Assembly: GCA_964397565.1 (NCBI GenBank)
Contig: CAYNJC010000024.1
Span: forward strand, 1-64,000
DNA length: 64,000 nucleotides
DNA from: JAPLST01 sp964397565
GTDB lineage: Bacteria; Auribacterota; UBA3054; JAPLST01
Direction of reading: 5' to 3'
The translations under genes and the position numbers were made by a program. Positions within the stretch are counted from its first letter, which is position 1. Each line of letters begins with the position of its first letter. Of the stretch, positions 42,310 to 51,548 are shown piece after piece. The notes beneath the pieces were generated by a model. The model had not been told where the DNA came from. It saw only the letters and a program-made list of their open reading frames with translations, and did not search any database.

Positions 42310-44166
42310 TCACTTGCGGCGCAGCAAACCCAAGCCGGCCAGCAATGCGAGCAGCATGGCGGGTTCCGGCACCGGCGCGCCCACTTCAATGTACTGATTG
42401 CCGGGCACCAAGCTGTAATTCACTTGCGGCGCAGGGCCATAGCCATTGACATCGCCGTTGATGCCGGGCAACGATTGATTGACAATATTGCTCTGATTCC
42501 AATCGAAGAGAATGGCTTGAATGCGGACGGTCGCACCGACGATCAGGTTGGAATAAACGAGCGTGTCCAAGTCGAGGTAGCAGTCGAAGCCGGTATTGGC
42601 TTCCGGCGGCGTGGCGGCGGTGTTATTGTCGTTGAACGCGACCACATCGGCAGCGGCGCCATTGACAATCCGCTGGAACGGATTGAAGATGCTGGTCCAC
42701 TCGGTCTTGGTGCCCCAATACCATTCCTGGTTTTCGTTGATGTGATAGACATTCACCCAGCAATCGCCGGGGTTGTTGATCGAGAGCAGCACGGCCTTGT
42801 CGGGCGTGAAGTCGGTATCGAAGGTCAGCCCGGCCAGATTCTGCAGCTTGGCGGGTGAACCAGCGGTGATCAGCGGCATGACATTCGAGCCGACCGCATA
42901 GTCGGTGTCAATAAATACGCCCAGGGTGCGATCGCTGGTGCCGGTGGTCATGTTGCCGCACACACCGATGTACAAGCGGCTACCATCGGGATAGGCCATG
43001 ATGCGCTCGAGTTGCGCGCCGTCGCCCGGCACGGCCGCGCGGCCCCATTGGCTGGCGGGCGTGTCCTGGACCACATTGGTGTCCGCGCCGGCGAACGCAT
43101 TGGTAATGTCCAGACCGTTGATGTCCGTGGCAGGATACACCTTGACGGTGCCGACAGCGGAGGTCAGGACTTGTCCGCCGGCATCGCTGCCCACCAAGGT
43201 GACCGGATACGCGCCGGGCACCAGGTAATTGTAGTCAAAGGCCGTTACATTGGTGGTGAAGCCATCGCCCATGTTCCATTCGACAGTGTACGGCGGGGTG
43301 CCGCCGCTGACCGTAGCGTTGCAGGTCACCGGCCCGCTTTGCGCAAACAGGGTGTACTTGCTGACCGAGCCGGCGACTTGGATGTTCGTATCAATGCCGG
43401 GAATGATGATGGTCATGAATTGATTGCCGGGAATGAGGGACGCGTCATGTTGAACGGACGGGCTGCTGATCCAGTAATTGGTGTCGCCGCCGGTGTTCGC
43501 CAAGGTCTGATTGTTGGCCCACGTGCCGTCATTGCCGGTCAGCACGACCATGACATTGACGGTCGGACTGACATTGGCGAGATCGGCATAGGGAATGGCA
43601 ATTTCAATACCCTCGCTGGCAGTATTGGTCTGCTCGAGTGCAAGCGCCACCGGCATGAACGCGCCGAGGATGAGGTTGCCATTGGTCGTCACACTACTGG
43701 CGTTGGCAATATCGCCCAGGCCGCCCAAGTAGGTGCGATTATCGGCGACGATATTTTCGAGCGCCGGCCACGCGGAACTGCGGCCACCGGCGACCCGCAC
43801 CGCAATCAGGCGGTCGGGCGTGAAGTCCGTGTCAAAAGTCAGGCCGGCCATGCCGGCGGAGATGGCATCGGGCATGGTCAGCCCGCTGGGCATCACATTC
43901 GAGCCAGTGCCCGGATTGCCGTCAATGATGAAACCGACGGCGTTGCCATCGGCGATGCTGGGAATGCCGACCAAGAGGTGCGTGGCGTTGGTGTCGAGGT
44001 AGCAGGCCAAAATGGAATTGTTCTGGCCCCAGGAGGATTCGACATCCTGGTACGTGACCCAGGGTGCGTTGGCGAAATCGCCGGTGATGTTCTGGCCGTC
44101 AATCGTGATGGCCAAGGTGATGAGCGGCAGGTAGAGACAGAATAGCAGGGTGAGCAACATTTTCAT
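42310..44166 (-). CDS. PEP-CTERM exported protein with PKD-like domain
   Basis: 618 aa. Signal peptide MKMLLTLLFCLYLPLITLAI, then two similar halves each carrying phrases like LLVGIPSIADGNAVGFIIDG / RLYIGVCGNMTTG...GVFIDTDYAVGSNVMP and AGLTFDTDFTPD, probably duplicated beta-sandwich domains. Between them is a PKD-type domain (ATVSGGTPPYTVEWNMGDG...VPGAYPVTLVGSD). The C-terminus VPEPAMLLALLAGLGLLRRK is a textbook PEP-CTERM tail. Start at 44166 is preceded by GAGGATCGTC; the longer frame to 44277 runs through the promoter. Likely exported and sorted by an exosortase; function unknown. Confidence 0.85.
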   Translation of the reverse strand: MKMLLTLLFCLYLPLITLAITIDGQNITGDFANAPWVTYQDVESSWGQNNSILACYLDTNATHLLVGIPSIADGNAVGFIIDGNPGTGSNVMPSGLTMPDAISAGMAGLTFDTDFTPDRLIAVRVAGGRSSAWPALENIVADNRTYLGGLGDIANASSVTTNGNLILGAFMPVALALEQTNTASEGIEIAIPYADLANVSPTVNVMVVLTGNDGTWANNQTLANTGGDTNYWISSPSVQHDASLIPGNQFMTIIIPGIDTNIQVAGSVSKYTLFAQSGPVTCNATVSGGTPPYTVEWNMGDGFTTNVTAFDYNYLVPGAYPVTLVGSDAGGQVLTSAVGTVKVYPATDINGLDITNAFAGADTNVVQDTPASQWGRAAVPGDGAQLERIMAYPDGSRLYIGVCGNMTTGTSDRTLGVFIDTDYAVGSNVMPLITAGSPAKLQNLAGLTFDTDFTPDKAVLLSINNPGDCWVNVYHINENQEWYWGTKTEWTSIFNPFQRIVNGAAADVVAFNDNNTAATPPEANTGFDCYLDLDTLVYSNLIVGATVRIQAILFDWNQSNIVNQSLPGINGDVNGYGPAPQVNYSLVPGNQYIEVGAPVPEPAMLLALLAGLGLLRRK

Positions 44167-44248
44167 GACGATCCTCATGCGCGAGTGATTATCCGAGGCC
44201 CGTGCCGGGCAGCCCGACACCGCAAAAGCCTCTATTCGTAACGTTATC

Positions 44249-44277
44249 AGTATAGCATATTGCGCCACCAAATGCAA
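44249..44277 (-). promoter_or_regulatory. Promoter of PKD/PEP-CTERM gene
   Basis: Minus strand TTGCAT (44272-44277), 17-base spacer ending TGC, TATACT (44249-44254). Confidence 0.75.
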
Positions 44278-44570
44278 GTGGGCAGCATGCCGACGGTGGC
44301 AGGCAGCGCGTCGGTGCGGCGGGGGTTAGGGTTCAGGAGAAATGATGAATGATGAGTGATGAATGATGAGTGTTCAGCACGCAGCATTCATTGTGTTTCA
44401 GTTCATGATTCATCATTCGGAGTTTAGGGGGAAGATGCAGCGGAATGGCCAATAGTACTTTTTTCGCAACGAAACATATTATGGTGCAGCAGTTAATTAA
44501 TTTGTTCGGCGCGAACAGATTATTGGATTGCGTCAAGCAATTCTTTGCGCAGAAGAGCAGGCGTGACCGA
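44278..44570. other. Intergenic region with simple ATGATGA-type repeats
   Basis: Contains direct repeats of GATGAATGATGAGTGATGAAT type (about 44342-44372) and a related inverted stretch (TTCATGATTCATCATTC, about 44401-44417). No gene or promoter is identified. Confidence 0.35.
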
Positions 44571-45407
44571 TCAGCACAATGGAATATGCTGCGCGGTGCA
44601 GACGGCTTTCAAGGCCGTGACCGCCGTGGCAAACAAGGCCGGGCCAGTGAAGCCCTGGAACTGGCCGGCGACCGACAAATGCGGTTCGAGCGAGAGATAG
44701 CCGCGATAGCCGCTGGCATAGGCGTCGCGGAGGATTTCAGGGATATGACCGTCGCCCTGGCCGGCCGGCACAATGGTGCCGTCCGCCATCCGGGCGTCCT
44801 TGATGTGCAGATGGACCACAAAGGGCTTGAGCAGCTGCCACGCCGGCCACGGGTCGTCCTTGGCCACCACAAAATTGGCAAAATCAAACACCGCCTTCAA
44901 TTTGGGTGAAGCAATGGTCTGCAGCAGATCCAGGCATTCGGCCGGATGCTCGCCGAAAATGTTGGCCTCGTTTTCGTGCACGAGGACGGGCGTGTACGCG
45001 GCGGCATACTCAACTTTGGCGCGCATACGGCGCATGACTTCGTCACGATGCTTGGTGATCAAATCGCGGTGTGATTCGCCGCGGGCGGGATAGTAGCTGA
45101 AAATGCGCACAAAGGGCGCGGCGAAGAATTCGGCCAGCGCAAGCGCATGTTTGAAGCGCTCGAAGTGCGGCGCGAACGGCTCGTCAATGCGAATTTTGCC
45201 GATCGGTGAGCCGATGCTGACGACGGACATGCCGTTGGCGGCCAGCGCATCTTTTATGCGCGACCGCAATGCGTCATCGAAATCCAGCACATTTATTTCA
45301 TCAACGCCGCGTAGTTCAATGGCGCGCACGCCGTTATTCAGACAGTGTTCAATCTGGGCGTCGAGCGCGGGGGCGATCTCGTCGGCGAAAGCGGCTAGGC
45401 GGAGCAC
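44571..45407 (-). CDS. Sugar phosphate isomerase/epimerase family TIM barrel
   Basis: 278 aa, xylose-isomerase-like TIM barrel (AP endonuclease 2 superfamily). Probable metal ligands are in VLVHENEAN (Glu), VFDFANF (Asp), VVHLHIKDA (His) and LSLEPHL (Glu). It overlaps the preceding isomerase gene by 13 bases and is the last gene of the run from Gfo/Idh. Such enzymes isomerise sugars, inositol derivatives or keto acids; the substrate is unknown. Confidence 0.82.
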   Translation of the reverse strand: MLRLAAFADEIAPALDAQIEHCLNNGVRAIELRGVDEINVLDFDDALRSRIKDALAANGMSVVSIGSPIGKIRIDEPFAPHFERFKHALALAEFFAAPFVRIFSYYPARGESHRDLITKHRDEVMRRMRAKVEYAAAYTPVLVHENEANIFGEHPAECLDLLQTIASPKLKAVFDFANFVVAKDDPWPAWQLLKPFVVHLHIKDARMADGTIVPAGQGDGHIPEILRDAYASGYRGYLSLEPHLSVAGQFQGFTGPALFATAVTALKAVCTAQHIPLC

Positions 45408-46168
45408 AAGGTTGTGGTGATATAGTTGAAGCTCTTCTTGAGCGAATCGAACGGGTCACCCGGGCAGGTATCCTGTTCGACACAGAACCATTGGCAGCCG
45501 GAGTTTTCGGCGGCGGTGATGATGCGTTGCCAATCGAGATTGCCACAGCCAATCTCGGCGAAAGAGATTTTGTTTTCGCGGGTGATCACGAAATCTTTCA
45601 TGTGCAGAATTGGCAACCGATTGTGTAAATACGTGCACCAAGCCACCGGGTCGCCGCCGCCATATTGCACCCAATACGTGTCGGGCTCGCCTTGCAGGTA
45701 ACGCGGATCAGTTTCCTCGAAGATGACTTGCAGCGCGGGCTTGCCGCCGACACGTTTGAACTCGATGTGATGGTTGTGATAGCACAAGACGCAGCCGTTG
45801 TCATACAGCACTTTGCCGGCCGCGTTCAGTTTCTTGGCCAGTTCCTTCACGTTTTCAAGCGTGTCGCAGGGATAGCCGCCGGGATACGGATACGCGGTAA
45901 TGGTGCAGCCATAGGCCTTCAGGAGTTTGACCACGGCGAGCGGCTCATTGAGAATCAGGTTGCTGTCCTCATGCGTGGCGCAGCAGACCAGGCCGGTATC
46001 GTTAAGCATGCCGACCAGCGTGGCCGGTTCGATCGGACCCAGGCCGCTCAATTGCACGGCCTGGTAGCCAATGTTTTTGAGCTTCTTGAGGGAGGCGGCG
46101 ATAGCCGCCGGCGTGGTGAGAAAATCGCGGACGGTGTACAACTGGGCGGCAATGTGGGGTGTTTTCAT
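45395..46168 (-). CDS. Sugar phosphate isomerase/epimerase family TIM barrel
   Basis: 257 aa of the same superfamily but a different subgroup. It begins IAAQLYTVRDFL and has LCYHNHHIEF (metal-binding His), ILHMKDF and a C-terminal WFCVEQDTC (Glu). The phrase pattern is common in genes next to Gfo/Idh/MocA dehydrogenases in sugar or inositol catabolism. It follows the oxidoreductase by 54 bases, a gap filled with AGGTTTT repeats. Confidence 0.82.
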   Translation of the reverse strand: MKTPHIAAQLYTVRDFLTTPAAIAASLKKLKNIGYQAVQLSGLGPIEPATLVGMLNDTGLVCCATHEDSNLILNEPLAVVKLLKAYGCTITAYPYPGGYPCDTLENVKELAKKLNAAGKVLYDNGCVLCYHNHHIEFKRVGGKPALQVIFEETDPRYLQGEPDTYWVQYGGGDPVAWCTYLHNRLPILHMKDFVITRENKISFAEIGCGNLDWQRIITAAENSGCQWFCVEQDTCPGDPFDSLKKSFNYITTTLCSA

Positions 46169-46222
46169 TACAGAATAAGGTCTAAGGTTTTAGGTTTTAG
46201 GTTTTGGGAGTCAGCAAAGAAA

Positions 46223-47380
46223 TCAGGCTTTGTTGAAGGAGGTGGACAAGTCTGCGGCCGGGCCTTTTGGCGCGGTGGCTTTAGTGCATTTCGAGGTGGC
46301 AATCAGCTCCTGCAATGTTCTGGCATACGCGGCGGCATCCAGCGGCAGCGTGACCGTGCGGTCGGTCAAGGCCGAGTAGAGCATGGCGTTGGCGAGCGTG
46401 ACCGAGTGGATGCCTTCCTCGGCCGGGGCAATCAACGGCGAGCCATCCAGAATCGCATTGACAAAGTTCTGCAGAATCTCGACATGCTGGCCACCGCAGT
46501 CGTGGGCGGGGATATGCACCTGCCAGACTTCCGGGGTGCTGAACAGGCCGGGGTCGTGCATGCAGAACATCTTGACCGACGAGACCGTGCGATGGAAAGT
46601 GACCGTGCCGTTTTCGATCACGACTTTGCCGCGGTCGCCGGAGATTTCAAGGCGATTGGTGCCGGGCACCTCGCCGGTGGTGGTGACGAACACGCCGGTG
46701 GCGCCATTGGCATATTCAAGATAGGCGGTCACATCATCTTCAACTTCGATGCGGTGATACTTGCCGAAAGAGCAATGCGCACGCACCGTGGCGGGCATGC
46801 CGCACAGCCACTGCAGCAGATCGAGGTTATGCGGGCATTGATTCAGCAGGACGCCGCCGCCTTCGCCGCCCCAGGTAGCGCGCCAAGCGGAGGAGTTGTA
46901 ATAGGACTGGGTGCGGAACCAATTGGTGATCAGCCAATTGACGCGGCGCAGTTCGCCGAGCTCGCCCTGCTGGATCAGCGCGCGCACTTTGGCGTAATGC
47001 GGATCGGTGCGCTGGTTGAACATGGCGGCGAAGACTTGCGTGGCATTCGTGTGGGCGGCGATCAATCTCTGCGCATCGGCGACATGCACGGAAATAGGTT
47101 TCTCGACCAGCACATGCAGACCATTTTGCAGCGCATCAATGCCGATGGTGGTGTGCGCGTAATGCGGTGTGACGACGAGCAGCGCGTCGACCAAGCCGGA
47201 GCGGATCAGCGCGGCGCTGTCGGTGAAGTGGGGGAGATCAGGATAGTGTTCGAGCGTGGCCGGATCGAGGTCGCAGACTGCGGTCACGCGGACGCGCTGG
47301 ACTTTATTCTCCAGCAGATTGCGCAGATGGAAGGTGCCCATCGCGCCGAGGCCGATGACACCGAGACGAACAGTATTCAT
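46223..47380 (-). CDS. Gfo/Idh/MocA family NAD(P)-dependent oxidoreductase
   Basis: About 385 aa. N-terminal Rossmann domain RLGVIGLGAMGTFHLRN, VVTPHYAHT and the hallmark EKPISVHV (Lys). GGGVLLNQCPHNLDLL carries the second-domain His. ATG 47380 is chosen; a 21-residue extension overlaps lpxA and lacks the motif phase. It lies 31 bases after lpxA, so probably is co-transcribed with the lipid A genes. GnnA of the GnnA/GnnB lipid A pathway is also in this superfamily, but the adjacent isomerases favour sugar catabolism. Substrate unknown. Confidence 0.85.
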   Translation of the reverse strand: MNTVRLGVIGLGAMGTFHLRNLLENKVQRVRVTAVCDLDPATLEHYPDLPHFTDSAALIRSGLVDALLVVTPHYAHTTIGIDALQNGLHVLVEKPISVHVADAQRLIAAHTNATQVFAAMFNQRTDPHYAKVRALIQQGELGELRRVNWLITNWFRTQSYYNSSAWRATWGGEGGGVLLNQCPHNLDLLQWLCGMPATVRAHCSFGKYHRIEVEDDVTAYLEYANGATGVFVTTTGEVPGTNRLEISGDRGKVVIENGTVTFHRTVSSVKMFCMHDPGLFSTPEVWQVHIPAHDCGGQHVEILQNFVNAILDGSPLIAPAEEGIHSVTLANAMLYSALTDRTVTLPLDAAAYARTLQELIATSKCTKATAPKGPAADLSTSFNKA

Positions 47381-47411
47381 GCGAGCGGGGGCACGAGCCA
47401 ACCGTGCCGGT

Positions 47412-48191
47412 TCAGCGGACGATGCCGCGTTCACTGCGGTCAATAAAGTCGGCCATTTGGAGCGCGGGCGGGCAGGCGGCCAGTTCGGCGCGAATGCGGA
47501 CGACGGCCTCGCGCGCCTTGAGCTGCTGGCGGAAGATCAGGCGATAGGCTTCCTTGATGGCGGTGACGGTTGTGTCATCCATGCCCATGCGTTTCAGTTT
47601 GACGAGATTGAGACCGACACTGGCGGCCGGATTGCCGTCAGCAATGCAAAACGGGACAATGTCTTGCACGATCTTGGTGCAGGCGCCGACCATCGCCATC
47701 TGGCCAATCCGGCAAAACTGGTGCACGCCGGCCATGCCACCCAGGATGGCGTGATCCTCGATGGTGACATCGCCGGCCAAGGTTGCCAGGTTCGACATGA
47801 TGACATGATTGCCGATGACGCACTTGTGGGCGATGTGGCAATAGGCCATGATCAGATTGTGGTCGCCGATTTCGGTGGCGTCACCGTCATTGGTGGCGGT
47901 GTTGATCGTGACGAATTCGCGAAACACATTGTGATGCCCGATACGCAGATAGCAGGTACCGCCGGTGAATTTGAGGTCCTGCGTTTTTTGGCCGAGCGAG
48001 GCCATCGGGAAAATCTCACAGTGTTCGCCGATGGTCGTATGGCCGTCAATGACGGCATGCGCCATGATGCGCGTGCCGGCGCCGATCCGCACGTGCGGGC
48101 CGATGACGACGAACGGCCCGACCTCGACATCGGGCGCGAGTTCGGCCTGCGGCGCAATAACCGCGCTGGAATGCACCGAGGCCATGGTCAA
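47412..48191 (-). CDS. lpxA: UDP-N-acetylglucosamine O-acyltransferase (LpxA)
   Basis: 259 aa hexapeptide-repeat enzyme catalysing the first lipid A step. MAYCHIAHKCVIGNH carries His119 and the catalytic His122; AGVHQFCRIG keeps the His that is Arg in the paralogue at 17617-18447. The helical C-terminus ends SERGIVR. Its start overlaps the fabZ stop (ATGA). The fabZ-lpxA order is standard. Confidence 0.95.
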   Translation of the reverse strand: MTMASVHSSAVIAPQAELAPDVEVGPFVVIGPHVRIGAGTRIMAHAVIDGHTTIGEHCEIFPMASLGQKTQDLKFTGGTCYLRIGHHNVFREFVTINTATNDGDATEIGDHNLIMAYCHIAHKCVIGNHVIMSNLATLAGDVTIEDHAILGGMAGVHQFCRIGQMAMVGACTKIVQDIVPFCIADGNPAASVGLNLVKLKRMGMDDTTVTAIKEAYRLIFRQQLKAREAVVRIRAELAACPPALQMADFIDRSERGIVR

Positions 48192-48652
48192 ACCTGCGCG
48201 GGTGGGTCGGCGATGGCGAACGCGACGACGGCTTCCGAGACGACCGTGCCGTTGACGCTGGCGACGGCTTTGGCTTTGCCGGTGGTGCTGCGCATGCGGA
48301 TCATATCCACGCGCAAGACCAATTGGTCACCGGGCACGACCGGTTTGCGGAATTTGACTTGGTCAATCGTCATGAAGAACGGAATTTTACCTTTGTAGGC
48401 GGGATTGGACAGGACGACGATGGCGGCGGCCTGGGCCATGGCTTCGACAATCAAGACGCCGGGCATGACCGGCGAACCAGGGAAATGGCCGGCGAAGAAC
48501 CATTCGTTGATGGTCACGTTCTTGGTGGCGATGACATACGTGGCGCAGTCGGTTTCGTCGATTTTGTCAATCAGCAGAAAGGGCGGACGGTGCGGAAGGA
48601 TGTTCTGAATCTGACAGATATCGAAGGTGCGTTTCTCGTGGGCGGTGTGCAT
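48188..48652 (-). CDS. fabZ: 3-hydroxyacyl-ACP dehydratase FabZ
   Basis: 154 aa hot-dog fold dehydratase of fatty acid synthesis. ILPHRPPFLLIDKI and GHFPGSPVMPGVLIVEAMAQ carry the active-site His and Glu. It shares the 3-hydroxyacyl-ACP pool with lipid A synthesis. ATG 48652 is taken because it follows the lpxC stop (48658) by five bases. A 16-residue longer frame would enter lpxC. In some PVC bacteria lpxC and fabZ are fused; here they are separate. Confidence 0.95.
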   Translation of the reverse strand: MHTAHEKRTFDICQIQNILPHRPPFLLIDKIDETDCATYVIATKNVTINEWFFAGHFPGSPVMPGVLIVEAMAQAAAIVVLSNPAYKGKIPFFMTIDQVKFRKPVVPGDQLVLRVDMIRMRSTTGKAKAVASVNGTVVSEAVVAFAIADPPAQV

Positions 48653-48657
48653 GGCAA

Positions 48658-49515
48658 CTACTGTTCGCGTGAAGGTGAGGCAATGCCGGCCGCGGCGCAC
48701 AATGCGCGGGCCAAGGCAACATTCAAGGTATGGCCAGAGCGAATCGAGATGACATGGGCGCGCACACGCCGGCCGGTCAAGGTCAGATCGCCGATCAAGT
48801 CCATGATTTTGTGGCGCACAAATTCGTCGGGATAGCGCAGGCCGTCCTTGGTGAGGATGGCTTGGTCGGTGATGACGATGGCGTTATCCAGACTGCCGCC
48901 TTTGATCAGGCCGGCGTTCAGCAATTGTTCGAGTTCGCTGTAGAGCGCAAAGGTGCGTGCCGGCGCGAGTTCGTTGACGAACGTGGCCGCAGTGATGGGG
49001 AACTCGCGGAACTGCGGCTTGATCGCCGGATGATTGTAACTGAGCGTGTACGAAATGCGGAAATCATCTGCGGGCAGGGCACAGAGGGCCATACCGCTGG
49101 CCTCGACGGCGAGCGGCGCAGTGATGGACAGGAACGGTTGGTCGGCGTCCTGCTCGACGCGGCCGGCTGCCTGCAGAATTTTGACAAACGGGCGGGCCGA
49201 GCCATCTGTCAGTGGTGTTTCGGGCGCATTCACTTCTACGATGACATTATCCAGGCCGAGACACTGAATCGAGGCGAGAATATGCTCGACCGTTTGGACA
49301 ATGGCGGGGCCGACGCCGAGGGTTGTGCTGCGCTGCGTGTCCATGACACTGGCGATGTGGGCCGGAATTTCGGGCTTGTCCGGCAAGTCCACGCGGCGGA
49401 AACGGACGCCGGTGTTAACGTCGGCCGGCACGAAGCGCAGGGTCGTGATGCGGCCGGTGTGCAGACCAATCCCGGCCAAGGCCTGGGGGGTTGCTATCGT
49501 CGCCTGGCGGGCCAT
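48658..49515 (-). CDS. lpxC: UDP-3-O-acyl-N-acetylglucosamine deacetylase (LpxC)
   Basis: 285 aa zinc amidase, the committed step of lipid A synthesis. Seen: GIGLHTG (substrate contact), TVEHILASIQCLGLDN (zinc His), PLTDGSARPF, and RHKIMDLIGDLTLTG with His and Asp zinc ligands, then the catalytic His in SGHTLNVAL. Starts two bases after lpxD. Confidence 0.96.
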   Translation of the reverse strand: MARQATIATPQALAGIGLHTGRITTLRFVPADVNTGVRFRRVDLPDKPEIPAHIASVMDTQRSTTLGVGPAIVQTVEHILASIQCLGLDNVIVEVNAPETPLTDGSARPFVKILQAAGRVEQDADQPFLSITAPLAVEASGMALCALPADDFRISYTLSYNHPAIKPQFREFPITAATFVNELAPARTFALYSELEQLLNAGLIKGGSLDNAIVITDQAILTKDGLRYPDEFVRHKIMDLIGDLTLTGRRVRAHVISIRSGHTLNVALARALCAAAGIASPSREQ

Positions 49516-49517
49516 GA

Positions 49518-50564
49518 TCAGGGCGCGAGGTGGTCGAGGCGGGCGGTGAGCTCGGCCACGCGCTTTTCGAGCAACTTGATCGTGCGTGCCAGTTCAGGCA
49601 GGCGCACGACGACGCTCTCGCGCTTCTTGTACGTCATGTGGGGCGTGGCCGGCGAACCGATGTAGAAGCCCGCTTGCGTGAGTTCCTTGGTGACGCCGCA
49701 CTGCGCGCCAATGATGATGTTGTCGTGAATCTTGATGTGCCCGACCATGCCGGCTTGGCCGGCCATGATGACGTGATTGCCGACTTTGGCCGAGCCGCTC
49801 AAGCCGGCTTGGGCGCAAATGATGCTGTCCTCGCCGATTTCACAGTTGTGCGCGATCTGGACGAGATTGTCAATCTTGGTGCCACGCCGGATGATGGTGC
49901 GATCAAAGCGGGCGCGGTCAATCGTCGCATTGGCGCCGATCTCGACATCGTCTTCCAGAATGACCGTGCCGATCTGTGGGATTTTGACATGCTTTCCGTC
50001 GATTTGCTCGTAGCCAAAGCCATCCGTGCCGATCGCCGCGCCGACATGAATAATGACGCGCTGGCCGACCGCGCAACGCTCGCGAATGGTGACGCGCGGA
50101 TACAGGAAGCAGTCGTTGCCCACGCGGGTGCAATGCCCGATGTAGCAGAACGCGCCGATGACGACGTTGTCACCGATGGTGGCGCCGGGCTCGATGACGG
50201 CATACGGCTGGACAGAGACGTTCTTGCCGAGGACGGCATCCGGCGCGACAATGGCGCTGGGATGCACGCCGGGCGCGTAGATGATCGGCGGCGGGGCCAA
50301 GGCGCGGGTCAGCACGTGGAACGCGTCGCGCGGATTGCGCACGCGGATTTGCGGCATGCTGGCGGTCGTCTGCAAGTCGGCCCGGATCAAGACCGCGGCC
50401 GCGTGCGAATGCTGCAGCGCGTCAAGGTATTTCGGATCGACGACAAACGTCAGATCGCCCGGCTCGGCTTCATTGACACCGCGCACGTTATGCACGCGCA
50501 CGGTGCCATCACCGACCACCTCGGCCTGCAACAATTGGGCAATTTCGGCAACAGAAATATCCAC
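49518..50564 (-). CDS. lpxD: UDP-3-O-acylglucosamine N-acyltransferase (LpxD)
   Basis: 348 aa. N-terminal LpxD domain (SVAEIAQLLQAEVVGDGTVRV) with the uridine-binding region, then hexapeptide repeats. GTKIDNLVQIAHNCEIGED contains the catalytic His. A C-terminal coiled helix is rich in Glu/Lys/Leu. Adds the second acyl chain to the LpxC product. Confidence 0.96.
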   Translation of the reverse strand: MDISVAEIAQLLQAEVVGDGTVRVHNVRGVNEAEPGDLTFVVDPKYLDALQHSHAAAVLIRADLQTTASMPQIRVRNPRDAFHVLTRALAPPPIIYAPGVHPSAIVAPDAVLGKNVSVQPYAVIEPGATIGDNVVIGAFCYIGHCTRVGNDCFLYPRVTIRERCAVGQRVIIHVGAAIGTDGFGYEQIDGKHVKIPQIGTVILEDDVEIGANATIDRARFDRTIIRRGTKIDNLVQIAHNCEIGEDSIICAQAGLSGSAKVGNHVIMAGQAGMVGHIKIHDNIIIGAQCGVTKELTQAGFYIGSPATPHMTYKKRESVVVRLPELARTIKLLEKRVAELTARLDHLAP

Positions 50565-50597
50565 GCGGGATTCCTCGGCTGGTACGATGGCGCGGCG

Positions 50598-51203
50598 CTA
50601 CTGGACGCGCGTCGGCACTTTACGCTGCAACTTGTCTTTCTCTTTTTCGTAGTCCGCATTTAGCAGCTGCGTCACGCGCTCGGTCAAGTCGGTGACTTGC
50701 GCGGCGTTCAGGTACAGAATCGGCTTGACATCCAGGATCATGGTCAGGTGCTGATCACGGCCCAGTTGTTCGATGATCGCCCTGATTTTGTTGGCGATGC
50801 GCTTTAGATCCACGCTTTGGCGTTCAAGAATATCCTCGCGCGACTGGGTCTGGAAGTCCATCAATTCCTGGCGCTTGCGATTGTATTCGGGCAAGCGCGC
50901 CTTGCGCTGCTCTTCGGACATGACGCTGAGTTCCTCTTCGAGTTTGCGGATGGCCCCCAACTTTTGCTGGCCTTCCTCCTCTTTGAGATCGATCTTGGAG
51001 CGTGCTTCGCGATCAATCTCCTTGAATTCAAGCGCGCCCTGCAGCACCAGCTCGGTGTCGACCGAGCCAATCGTAAGAGGCCCCGCAGACGCGGTGACAG
51101 TCGCGGTCGCGGGGGCCGGCCCGGCGGCGCTGCAGAGACAGGTCGCGAGCGTCATGCCGCCGACCAAAAACCAAGATGCACGGGTGATCATAAGTGTGCT
51201 CAT
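50598..51203 (-). CDS. skp: OmpH/Skp-family periplasmic chaperone
   Basis: About 201 aa. Signal peptide in the first ~27 residues, then IGSVDTELVLQGALEFKEIDREARSKID (core SVDTELVLQ) and a long charged coiled coil rich in Lys/Glu/Gln, ending in the VTQLLNADYEK strand. Skp/OmpH holds unfolded outer-membrane proteins. It is first in the lipid A operon as in many Gram-negatives, although bamA is not next to it here. ATG 51203 or 51191 may be used. Confidence 0.85.
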   Translation of the reverse strand: MSTLMITRASWFLVGGMTLATCLCSAAGPAPATATVTASAGPLTIGSVDTELVLQGALEFKEIDREARSKIDLKEEEGQQKLGAIRKLEEELSVMSEEQRKARLPEYNRKRQELMDFQTQSREDILERQSVDLKRIANKIRAIIEQLGRDQHLTMILDVKPILYLNAAQVTDLTERVTQLLNADYEKEKDKLQRKVPTRVQ

Positions 51204-51227
51204 TCAATGGTTGGTTAGATGGTGGAT

Positions 51228-51256
51228 ATTGTAGCAGAACGGGCGCTGGATGTCAA
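51228..51256 (-). promoter_or_regulatory. Promoter of skp-lpx operon
   Basis: Minus strand TTGACA (51251-51256), 17-base spacer ending TGC, TACAAT (51228-51233). Leader about 18 bases. Confidence 0.85.
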
Positions 51257-51548
51257 CGCGCGCGTGCCGGCCCCTGAAATCCCGAGGATGGTGGCGCCGA
51301 GCGTATTGAGGCAGAGTGCCGCCAAGGATCAGCTGGGAGTCAAATTGGTGGTACAACAGACACGCAGGTGCATGCTGCGCACCGTGCCAGCCAAATTGTC
51401 CACAGCGCGGGCACATATTTTACAGCAGCTCCGGCGAGAACATTTCTCAAACAATTGCACCGCATATAGTTATGGACAATGCACGGCATGGCATTGCTTA
51501 TGCCCACTATTATATGACAGTAGTCTTAACTCAACCATCAAGGACTAT
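51257..51548. other. Intergenic region before small exported peptide
   Basis: AT content rises after about 51410. Candidate -10-like boxes are present (TATTAT near 51508) but no convincing -35 box. No gene besides the downstream small one. Confidence 0.3.

Noticed and set aside
44333..44536. 67-codon minus-strand frame in the ATGATGA-repeat region
   Set aside because: It is produced by the simple repeat (HHSSLIIHH) and has no gene features.
45665..47446. 593-codon plus-strand frame
   Set aside because: Antisense of the Gfo/Idh oxidoreductase and an isomerase, which have clear motifs on the minus strand.
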